Both the position numbers and the translations under genes were made by a program. From assembly GCA_021286925.1 (NCBI GenBank), contig JAJTBL010000120.1, positions 1-6,194 on the forward strand: a stretch of 6,194 nt of DNA, written 5' to 3'. This stretch comes from Spirochaetia bacterium (GTDB taxonomy: Bacteria; Spirochaetota; Spirochaetia; Treponematales; Rectinemataceae). Positions 1 through 4,954 of the stretch are shown piece after piece. A model generated the notes under the pieces. It did no database searches and was not told where the DNA came from. It saw only the letters and a list, made by a program, of their open reading frames with translations. Position 1 is the first letter of the stretch. Every line of letters starts with the position of its first letter.

Positions 1-371
1 TTATTTCGATATTCCGCAAGCGCTGCCTTATACCGTGCGAAGTCAAATGGCTTGATGAGATAATCGACTATCCCATACCGCATGGCTTGTTCTACCGTAT
101 GCGTATCATGAGCCGCGGTAATCAGAATAAAATCAACCGGATACTCGCAGCGGCGGGCTTCCTTGAGGACATCCAGGCCGTTTACATCCGGAAGATAGAC
201 ATCAAGCACGACAAGATCAATTTTCTCATTCGCAAGCTCATGGAGCGCGGCAGACCCATTCAGCGCAGTCTTTACAACCTTGAAGCCTTCAACCTGTTCT
301 GTCACCTGCTTGTTGATTTCCGCGACCATAAAGTCATCCTCAACAACCATAACCCGAATATCACCGCTCAT
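1..371 (-). CDS. CitB/DcuR-type response regulator, receiver domain (3' end outside window)
   Basis: This is the cytoplasmic response regulator partner of the adjacent sensor kinase. The 123 visible residues form one receiver domain: acidic residues E11-D12-D13, the phospho-acceptor D57 in LVVLDVYLPD, T85, and K107 in the YLIKPFD motif. These are the standard REC catalytic residues. The C-terminal output domain lies beyond position 1; in the CitB/DcuR/CitT family it would be a helix-turn-helix DNA-binding domain, so that part is inferred. The start ATG (371-369) lies inside the end of the kinase gene, giving an 11-base overlap. A purine-rich GGGGAGGGGAG stretch just upstream serves as ribosome binding site, which fits translational coupling. 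The VYLPD(V)NGLD and YGIVDYLIKPF motifs are typical of regulators that pair with DcuS/CitA kinases. I am confident of the receiver and the pairing; the target genes are unknown. Confidence 0.93.
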   Translation of the reverse strand, partial: MSGDIRVMVVEDDFMVAEINKQVTEQVEGFKVVKTALNGSAALHELANEKIDLVVLDVYLPDVNGLDVLKEARRCEYPVDFILITAAHDTHTVEQAMRYGIVDYLIKPFDFARYKAALAEYRN

Positions 372-1992
372 CTCCCCTCCCCTCTATCACCAAAGCCGCA
401 TCAAGCCTGACTGCGACTGTCACACCTGCCTCTTCATGTACCTCAACAGTACCGTTAAACATGGTCGTGTGCATTTTTACCAACGACAGTCCAATCCCCA
501 TATTCTCACCTCCGGTTTTGGAGGTTGCTCCCCATTCAAAAAGACGATCGCGGACTTCTGGATCAATGCCATTTCCATTATCGGAGACTTGGAGCACCAG
601 TTCATCGCCGTCCCTGTGCATATCAACGATAATTCGCTTATCTTTGCGATCCAGAGATTTGAGCGCTTCAATGGCGTTTTGCAAAAGATTCCCGAGAATT
701 GTAACCATCGAAGGAACAACCTGCGCCTGCAGATGCGGCACAAAGAATCCATCTGCAAGTGAAACTTCAATGTTGGCTTCCTGGGCTCCATTAATTTTGG
801 CGAGCAGAAGCGCGGCGATATCTGGTTCAAGCACCCTGGTACGCAAAAGATCGAAGGTTTTCTGCTGAACACTGACTGTTTTGACAATATACCGCACGGC
901 GTCATCATATTTGCCGAGTTGGAGCAATCCCGAAACCACATGCAATCGGTTGAGGTGTTCGTGGTTTTGGGCACGCATGGCATCGATGTATCGATGAACT
1001 TCCGTCAACTCTTCAGCAAGAGCGCGGATCTCGCTCAAATCTCTGAATGTTGCGACTGCGCCGATGATCTCAGCGCCGGAAACGAGGGGAATCCGGTTGA
1101 CTAAGATCACTTTATTGCTGAGCACCTGCTCCTCATCGATGCGCGCTTTTCCGCTTTTCAAAACCTCAGGCAGTTTGGTGTCGGGCATGATTTCCGTAAT
1201 CGGCTTTCCCTCAACCTCGCCTGAAATGCCGAGAATCAGTCGGGCATTATCGTTGAGAAGAATTATGCGCTCATCGCGATCGATGGCGACAATGCCCTCT
1301 TTGATCGAAGAAATGATGACATTGCGCTCTTCAAGAAGGGTCGCTATTTCATGCGGTTCTAGGCCATAGATGATTTTCTTGATGTTTCGGGCGAGCAGGA
1401 TAGCCCCTATCAGCCCGAGTCCTAGACTGAAGGACGCAGCAGCGAGCAGAACAGTTCCAATGCGGCGTGTTTCACGATCCAGATCCTGCAGGAGAAGCCC
1501 CACCGACACAACGCCGATCTGTTTTTCCTCAGCATTCAGGATTGGGACAAAAGCCCGAATCGACAAGCCCAAAGTACCCACAGCCTTCGATATGTACGTC
1601 TTGCCTTCGAGCGCCGCCCGTTCATCACCGCCGACAAAGTGCTTACCGAGGCGGTCCGCGATAGGGTGGCTGTATCGTATCGAATTCATATTGAAGACAA
1701 CCACATAACTGGTTTCGGAAATTATTCGATATCGCTCAGCAAGCGGCTGAATGACAGCAACCGGATCAGGAGCTGAAAAGCCGGTGATGATTTCTTCATC
1801 ATGCGCAACACGCTGAGCCACCGCCATTACCTTTGCAGAACTCCCATCGATGACATAGCGCTGGAAAAAGCGCTGAACAAAAAAGGTTTCCGTGGCGGTA
1901 GCGACGATAGAAACGATGATGAAAACAAAGAATATGCGCCGCTTCAGGCTGATCCGGGCATTTTTTCCGCGTTTGTGCCGAATTGATTCCAT
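361..1992 (-). CDS. CitA/DcuS-family sensor histidine kinase
   Basis: This is a 543-residue membrane sensor kinase that would phosphorylate the overlapping response regulator. In order it has: TM1 at about 19-38; an extracytoplasmic PAS-like sensor domain at about 40-175; TM2 at about 179-201; a cytoplasmic PAS domain at about 215-320; a SpoOB-type dimerisation helix with MRAQNHEHLNRLH (H344 is the likely phospho-histidine); and a HATPase domain with N439 (NAIEAL), DNGNG at 471-475, F485 and GIGL at 499-502. The sensor domain holds RYSHP (R106, H109), F119 and RAF (R146, F148), matching the carboxylate-binding residues known in DcuS (R107, H110, F120, R147, F149), so a di- or tricarboxylate ligand is inferred. 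The frame stays open upstream to 2211, but those 73 residues would run to the heliorhodopsin start and look non-coding. The ATG at 1992 leaves a short, basic N-terminus before TM1. It has no clear Shine-Dalgarno sequence. The exact start is the least certain point. Confidence 0.92.
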   Translation of the reverse strand: MESIRHKRGKNARISLKRRIFFVFIIVSIVATATETFFVQRFFQRYVIDGSSAKVMAVAQRVAHDEEIITGFSAPDPVAVIQPLAERYRIISETSYVVVFNMNSIRYSHPIADRLGKHFVGGDERAALEGKTYISKAVGTLGLSIRAFVPILNAEEKQIGVVSVGLLLQDLDRETRRIGTVLLAAASFSLGLGLIGAILLARNIKKIIYGLEPHEIATLLEERNVIISSIKEGIVAIDRDERIILLNDNARLILGISGEVEGKPITEIMPDTKLPEVLKSGKARIDEEQVLSNKVILVNRIPLVSGAEIIGAVATFRDLSEIRALAEELTEVHRYIDAMRAQNHEHLNRLHVVSGLLQLGKYDDAVRYIVKTVSVQQKTFDLLRTRVLEPDIAALLLAKINGAQEANIEVSLADGFFVPHLQAQVVPSMVTILGNLLQNAIEALKSLDRKDKRIIVDMHRDGDELVLQVSDNGNGIDPEVRDRLFEWGATSKTGGENMGIGLSLVKMHTTMFNGTVEVHEEAGVTVAVRLDAALVIEGRGDER

Positions 1993-2019
1993 GGCGGCAA
2001 GTATAGCATACATCCGCCA
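1992..2019. repeat. inverted repeat TGGCGG-N16-CCGCCA around the kinase -10
   Basis: Perfect 6-base arms (1992-1997 and 2014-2019) flank the predicted kinase -10 element and touch its start codon. The position suits a regulator-binding site controlling the two-component operon, possibly by autoregulation. No binding protein can be assigned from sequence. Confidence 0.4.
2000..2008 (-). promoter_or_regulatory. putative extended -10 promoter of the sensor kinase operon
   Basis: On the minus strand the sequence TGCTATACT reads as an extended -10 (TGn plus TATACT, five of six bases matching TATAAT). No good -35 hexamer is found at 16-18 bp, which an extended -10 can tolerate. The predicted transcription start is at about 1993, one base before the ATG at 1992. 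That would give a leaderless mRNA and would explain the missing ribosome binding site. Confidence 0.4.
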
Positions 2020-2109
2020 AAATCGAGAGGTTCTTGTTATTCTTGCCCAAATTGCCAGAGGTAAGGCTGAATCTGGCATTAATTCCGCGTCTTGCTTTCT
2101 TGAATCAGT

Positions 2110-2127
2110 ATTATTACTTTCAATAAT
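2110..2127. repeat. AT-rich inverted repeat ATTATT-N6-AATAAT, copy 1
   Basis: A perfect 6-6-6 inverted repeat in the kinase/heliorhodopsin intergenic region, about 40 bases upstream of the predicted heliorhodopsin -10. The same arms and spacer length recur at 4894-4911 before the lipoprotein gene. It may be a shared operator. AT-rich chance symmetry is the alternative. Confidence 0.35.
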
Positions 2128-2141
2128 CATGATAAAGTTGG

Positions 2142-2174
2142 CTGAAGCTTTTTCAAAAGCAACTGAAGTATAAA
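2142..2174 (+). promoter_or_regulatory. putative heliorhodopsin promoter with direct repeats and palindrome
   Basis: The -10 candidate is TATAAA at 2169-2174, with a predicted transcript start near 2181. There is no good -35 hexamer, which suggests an activator-dependent promoter. Just upstream lie two CTGAAG hexamers (2142-2147 and 2163-2168), 21 bp apart and so on the same face of the helix, and between them a palindrome GCTTTT-TC-AAAAGC (2147-2160). Direct repeats at two-turn spacing are typical of dimeric activator sites. The divergent response regulator is an obvious candidate, by inference only. Confidence 0.4.
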
Positions 2175-2196
2175 ATGAGCGCAACTTTATATCAAA

Positions 2197-2203
2197 AAGG
2201 AGG
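2197..2203 (+). promoter_or_regulatory. strong ribosome binding site fixing the heliorhodopsin start
   Basis: AAGGAGG lies 7 bases before the ATG at 2211. It decides against the in-frame ATG at 2175, which has no Shine-Dalgarno sequence and would put the SD inside the gene. Confidence 0.85.
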
Positions 2204-2210
2204 CATTTCA

Positions 2211-3017
2211 ATGAGCAGGGAACAAGCCGTTAAGGGCAAGCCGTCAGTTTCTCAGGACGAATCACTGAAAAAACTGCGGCGTTTCAATGCGATCATGGGG
2301 TTTTTACACCTCATTCAGGGTATTTTTATGTGGGTTGTCAGCAATGACAAGACCTACCCCATATTCACCAACTATCTCTCATTCGACCGCGCTACATTTA
2401 CCTTAAAGCCTAATCCGCAACTTTTATATCAGCTTCGCTTCGGGCCTGCGGTTGCGCTGTTTCTGCTGGCTTCTGCCATGGCGCACTTCTATCTTTCTAC
2501 CATCGGGTATCAGAAATACCGGGAAAATCTGAAGAAGGGCATGAATCCAATCCGCTTTTATGAATATGCTGTCAGCTCTTCACTGATGATTGTCTTGATC
2601 GGCATGCTTGTGGGTGTCTGGGATCTGGGTACGCTCATCGCGTTGTTTGGTATCAATGCGATGATGAATTTATTCGGCATCATGATGGAATATCACAATC
2701 AGAACACGAAAAAAACCAGCTGGAGAGCTTTTATCTATGGCTCAATAGCCGGTTTTATCCCCTGGATTGTCATCTTTTTATACTTCATGGGTGCAGTCAG
2801 CTCCGGCGACGCAAAACCTCCAGTTTTTGTATATGCCATCATTCCAACACTTTTTGTGATGTTCAACATTTTCGCGATCAACATGGTACTCCAGTATAAA
2901 AAGGTAGGCCCATGGCGCGATTATCTTTTCGGCGAACGCGTCTATATCATCCTCAGCCTTGTCGCCAAAACGGTACTGGCCTGGCTTATCTGGTTCGGGA
3001 CATTGGCCCCGGTTTGA
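2211..3017 (+). CDS. heliorhodopsin (retinal-binding seven-helix membrane photoreceptor)
   Basis: This 268-residue protein has seven hydrophobic segments at about 25-44, 73-99, 114-136, 138-160, 173-194, 203-228 and 243-263. Helix 7 carries SLVAKTVLAW, the heliorhodopsin signature, with K253 as the retinal Schiff-base lysine. Helix 3 carries RFYEYAVSSSLMI, with E118 as counterion. H33 and H92 correspond to the two conserved histidines H23 and H80 of heliorhodopsin 48C12. Length and motifs fit the family, and the type-1 rhodopsin proton-pump carboxylate motif is absent. Heliorhodopsins sit in the membrane with the N-terminus inside, the reverse of other rhodopsins. They have slow photocycles and generally do not pump ions, so a sensory or regulatory role is usually inferred. 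No carotenoid or retinal biosynthesis gene is in the window, so retinal must be made elsewhere or taken up. The gene diverges from a two-component system and precedes an acetyltransferase gene. Family identity is secure; the signalling partner is unknown. Confidence 0.95.
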   Translation: MSREQAVKGKPSVSQDESLKKLRRFNAIMGFLHLIQGIFMWVVSNDKTYPIFTNYLSFDRATFTLKPNPQLLYQLRFGPAVALFLLASAMAHFYLSTIGYQKYRENLKKGMNPIRFYEYAVSSSLMIVLIGMLVGVWDLGTLIALFGINAMMNLFGIMMEYHNQNTKKTSWRAFIYGSIAGFIPWIVIFLYFMGAVSSGDAKPPVFVYAIIPTLFVMFNIFAINMVLQYKKVGPWRDYLFGERVYIILSLVAKTVLAWLIWFGTLAPV

Positions 3018-3049
3018 TACAAATATCGAGATATGCCTGAAGGAACATG

Positions 3050-3559
3050 ATGGATCACGTTGTAATTTCGACACCAAGGCTGCAATTGCAGGCACTCAGG
3101 CTAGCCGATGCTCAGGCAATGTTCGAATATCGGCACGATCCTGCCATAGAAAAATATCAATCATTCCACCCTGCCGCCCTTGAGGATGTGGTTGAATTTA
3201 TCAGGCTCAATACTGCTGAGTTCAATAGCGAAGGCGCATGGTTTCAGTTTGGTATTTTCCTGCATGACAGACTCATCGGTGATATTGGACTTCACTTTCT
3301 TGGCCCTGATAACAGTCAATGTGAAATTGGATATACCATTTGCAAAGCCCAGCAAAGAAAAGGCTATGGAAAAGAAGCTGTGAGCCATCTGGTTGATTAT
3401 GTCTTCAGGGTTTTGCGCAAGAAAAGCATCATAGCGGTGCTCGATCCTGAAAATGCAGGTTCAAAAGCTTTGCTTGAAAGCATTGGCTTTAAGCAGAGTG
3501 AAGTCGTAGCCGGCGAGAATGACCTGCGTTATTCGATTTCAGCTGAAGATTGGGAATAA
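3050..3559 (+). CDS. GNAT-family N-acetyltransferase (RimJ/RimL-like)
   Basis: This 169-residue cytoplasmic protein is predicted to transfer an acetyl group from acetyl-CoA to an amine. It opens with the RimJ/RimL-type STPRLQLQALRLADA segment. Acetyl-CoA-binding motif A is QQRKGYG (101-107), followed by the helix KEAVSHLVDYVF. Motif B is the DPENAGSKALLESIGF segment (132-147), whose N135 is typical of this subgroup. The substrate cannot be read: ribosomal-protein alanine, an antibiotic or a small metabolite are all possible. Two adjacent ATGs exist (3047 and 3050). I chose 3050 because GAAGGA ends 5 bases before it, a better spacing than for 3047. It starts 32 bases after the heliorhodopsin stop with no terminator between, so co-transcription is likely and a functional link is possible. 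Confidence 0.9.
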   Translation: MDHVVISTPRLQLQALRLADAQAMFEYRHDPAIEKYQSFHPAALEDVVEFIRLNTAEFNSEGAWFQFGIFLHDRLIGDIGLHFLGPDNSQCEIGYTICKAQQRKGYGKEAVSHLVDYVFRVLRKKSIIAVLDPENAGSKALLESIGFKQSEVVAGENDLRYSISAEDWE

Positions 3560-3674
3560 TTTAGCAATCATACGCGATAGGTAAATTTCAAACGTTGGAC
3601 TCTTTTAAAAGGCATGATGGGAACAAGTCCGATTTTCATGTAATATGGTGGAGCAAAGAGGAAATGCAATCAGT
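3560..3674 (+). promoter_or_regulatory. intergenic region with weak putative promoter before DUF523 gene
   Basis: The region between the acetyltransferase and the DUF523 gene contains a possible -10, TAATAT at 3641-3646, with a poor -35 (TGGGAA, 3618-3623, 17-bp spacer). The predicted transcript start, near 3653, falls after the upstream in-frame ATG at 3645 and before the AGAGGA at 3657-3662. A weak stem (TTGGACT 3595-3601 with AGTCCGA 3626-3632, one G-U pair, 24-base loop) followed by TTTT could be a poor terminator for the heliorhodopsin transcript. Confidence 0.25.
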
Positions 3675-4103
3675 ATGATACTTGTCAGCGCATGTCTTGC
3701 AGGCTTTCCATGCCGGTGGGATGGGAAAAGCAAAGCCGATCCTCGCGTGATCGATCTTGTCAGGACGGGGAAGGCAATCCCGGTGTGTCCCGAACAGCTT
3801 GGCGGCTTGCCTACTCCGCGTCAGCCTGCCGAAAAAAAAGGGGATAAAATTTTCGCCAAAGACGGCACTGATGTTACGATTCAATTTCAGCATGGCGCGG
3901 CTATTGTGCTTGCAATCGCTCAGGATTTTCAGTGCGGGAAAGCAATTTTCAAAGCTCGTTCGCCATCATGCGGGAAAGCAATCATTTATGATGGATCATT
4001 CTCCGGCACGCTGACACAGGGCGACGGTGTGACCGCTGATTTGCTCATGCAGCATGGCATAGAGGTATATACCGAAGAAGACATGAACGAACCATTGATA
4101 TGA
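3675..4103 (+). CDS. DUF523 family protein (TudS-like, putative [4Fe-4S] desulfidase)
   Basis: This is a 142-residue cytoplasmic protein of the DUF523 family. Family hallmarks are the N-terminal MILVSACLAGFPCRWDG (C7, C13), IPVCPEQLGGLPTPR (C38, E40) and KARSPSCGKA (C99). Some DUF523 members are thiouracil desulfidases (TudS), in which three conserved cysteines hold a [4Fe-4S] cluster that removes sulfur from thiolated bases; C7, C38 and C99 are the likely equivalents. Whether this protein acts on thiouracil is inference, and most of the family is untested. The length is normal for a stand-alone member, without the DUF1722 extension found in others. The frame also has an ATG at 3645, but 3675 gives the usual family N-terminus and has AGAGGA 12 bases upstream, a rather long spacing. 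The gene converges on the TetR gene with 46 bases between, and no clear terminator was seen there. Confidence 0.88.
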   Translation: MILVSACLAGFPCRWDGKSKADPRVIDLVRTGKAIPVCPEQLGGLPTPRQPAEKKGDKIFAKDGTDVTIQFQHGAAIVLAIAQDFQCGKAIFKARSPSCGKAIIYDGSFSGTLTQGDGVTADLLMQHGIEVYTEEDMNEPLI

Positions 4104-4149
4104 ATCAGCCCGACAATCATGGTGAATTCAAATGCCCAATGCGCCGTTT

Positions 4150-4740
4150 TTATGAGGTTTTTGAAGGCAGAACAAAAGCAGTGCCAGCAAGTTGTTCCCA
4201 GTCCGGCTGATTCAGGTCCTGCGGATAAAGCCCATCGATTCGAATAAGCACTAGCCCGTGAATATAAGCCCAAATGGCAGTCGTATCATGAAGGTTCAGC
4301 GGGAGGTTTTCATCATTCTGAACCCCATCCAGCGTATTTGAAAGCAAAACCAGCGTCTTTCTCGCCCACACTTTGAAGGAGTCCGGCATTCTATTAAGGA
4401 GTGATGAACTCATGAGCCGGTAAAGCGCTGGATGGCTGACCGCGAAAGCCATGTATGCCTTGCCCATCCGCCCGATAGAGCCCGGCTCATTTCCTCGCGC
4501 ATTCAATAAATCTTTATACAATAATCGAAAGCCTTCATCCGCCAGCGATGCAAGAAAAATTTCCTTGTTTTCAAAATGCCGGTATGGAGCAGTTTTTGAA
4601 ACACCAGCCATTTTTGCCAATTCCCGAAGACTCAAGGCTTCTGCGCCTTCTATTTCCAGAACCTCAAGCCCCAGCTCGATGAGTCTGGCTCCTAGATTCC
4701 CATGGTGGTAAGCATTCTTTTCTATCTTTATATCGCTCAT
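4150..4740 (-). CDS. TetR/AcrR-family transcriptional repressor (WHG-type C-terminal domain)
   Basis: This 196-residue dimeric DNA-binding regulator has YHHGNL near the N-terminus and the helix-turn-helix at about 37-56 (SLRELAKMAGVSKTAPYRHF), both typical of TetR proteins. The C-terminal half is ligand-binding. It contains the hydrophobic stretch with AIWAYIHGLVLIRIDGLY (about 155-172), which resembles the WHG-type TetR C-terminal domain. The ligand is unknown. The start ATG at 4740 has GAGGGA 5 bases upstream, which beats the in-frame ATG at 4770 that has none. It diverges from the lipoprotein gene across about 210 bases containing a perfect palindrome, so the usual TetR arrangement of repressing the divergent gene and possibly itself is likely. 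No efflux pump or enzyme gene is adjacent, so the lipoprotein is the nearest candidate target. Confidence 0.92.
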   Translation of the reverse strand: MSDIKIEKNAYHHGNLGARLIELGLEVLEIEGAEALSLRELAKMAGVSKTAPYRHFENKEIFLASLADEGFRLLYKDLLNARGNEPGSIGRMGKAYMAFAVSHPALYRLMSSSLLNRMPDSFKVWARKTLVLLSNTLDGVQNDENLPLNLHDTTAIWAYIHGLVLIRIDGLYPQDLNQPDWEQLAGTAFVLPSKTS

Positions 4741-4833
4741 CTCATTCCCTCGCTTGTAGTATTTCACCATTTTCAGGAAGACTGAAAGCCTGCGTTCCTC
4801 AATTTTGCCAAAGTCACTGCAAAAAAGTCGAAC

Positions 4834-4861
4834 ATTTTAAAATTTCGTCTCAAAATGCCCA
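4834..4861 (-). promoter_or_regulatory. weak putative promoter for the TetR gene
   Basis: On the minus strand TGGGCA (4861-4856) and TAAAAT (4839-4834) are 16 bp apart. The -10 matches five of six consensus bases and the -35 four of six. It predicts a leader of roughly 90 bases. The -10 lies within the palindrome ATTTTAAAAT (4834-4843). The site is plausible only; the AT-rich region offers alternatives. Confidence 0.28.
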
Positions 4862-4878
4862 TTTTTTCTGATTGCCTA

Positions 4879-4893
4879 GTTGGCACTGCCAAC
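4879..4893. promoter_or_regulatory. palindromic operator candidate GTTGGC-ACT-GCCAAC
   Basis: A perfect 15-bp inverted repeat (6-base arms, 3-base centre) covers the -35 hexamer of the lipoprotein promoter. Size, symmetry and position suit a TetR-dimer operator that blocks RNA polymerase, and the TetR gene diverges from this region. The assignment to this TetR is inference. Confidence 0.55.
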
Positions 4894-4908
4894 ATTATTC
4901 GATAAAAT
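4880..4908 (+). promoter_or_regulatory. sigma70-type promoter of the lipoprotein gene
   Basis: TTGGCA (4880-4885) and TAAAAT (4903-4908) are separated by exactly 17 bp, each matching five of six consensus bases. The predicted transcript start is near 4915, leaving a leader of about 40 bases. The palindrome at 4879-4893 and the inverted repeat at 4894-4911 overlap its two hexamers. Confidence 0.6.
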
Positions 4909-4911
4909 AAT
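4894..4911. repeat. AT-rich inverted repeat ATTATT-N6-AATAAT, copy 2
   Basis: It has identical arms and spacer length to the repeat at 2110-2127, and here overlaps the lipoprotein -10. A second perfect inverted repeat, TCGATA-N6-TATCGA (4899-4904 and 4911-4916), is interleaved with it. Confidence 0.35.
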
Positions 4912-4912
4912 A

Positions 4913-4945
4913 TCGATGCCAAGCTGATATGGCAAGAGGCATCGA
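4913..4945 (+). promoter_or_regulatory. hairpin in the 5' leader of the lipoprotein mRNA
   Basis: TCGATGCC (4913-4920) and GGCATCGA (4938-4945) form a perfect 8-bp stem with a 17-base loop. The stem sits at the predicted mRNA 5' end, and its 3' arm touches the ribosome binding site GAGGAG (4944-4949). It could stabilise the mRNA or modulate translation. A competing smaller stem, TGCC (4917-4920) with GGCA (4931-4934), is also possible. Confidence 0.4.
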
Positions 4946-4954
4946 GGAGTTACC

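Noticed and set aside
461..1708. Plus-strand open frames antisense to the kinase gene (such as 461-868, 1064-1369, 1370-1708)
   Set aside because: They lie fully within the kinase coding sequence, have low-complexity composition and match no recognisable domain. They are shadows of the minus-strand gene.
2121..2137. Fur/PerR box at the AT-rich sequence upstream of heliorhodopsin
   Set aside because: The segment has some Fur-box flavour (ATAATCATGATAA), but the match to the 19-bp consensus is partial and AT-rich DNA gives such matches easily.
2175..2210. Earlier heliorhodopsin start at 2175
   Set aside because: It has no Shine-Dalgarno sequence, whereas AAGGAGG is ideally placed for 2211. 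The extra 12 residues include the SD sequence itself.
1993..2211. N-terminal extension of the sensor kinase by 73 residues
   Set aside because: The frame is open, but it would end at the heliorhodopsin start codon and cover both putative promoters and the inverted repeats. The extension shows no family-like sequence, and a start at 1992 gives a normal short N-terminus before TM1.
2778..3095. Minus-strand open frame over the end of the heliorhodopsin gene
   Set aside because: It overlaps the conserved retinal-lysine region on the opposite strand, with no ribosome binding site and no family resemblance.
3595..3636. Rho-independent terminator after the acetyltransferase gene
   Set aside because: The 7-bp stem has a G-U pair, a 24-base loop and only four T residues after it, too weak to list as a terminator.
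4104..4149. Bidirectional terminator between the convergent DUF523 and TetR genes
   Set aside because: A run of T residues is present at 4146-4151, but no stable hairpin precedes it on either strand.
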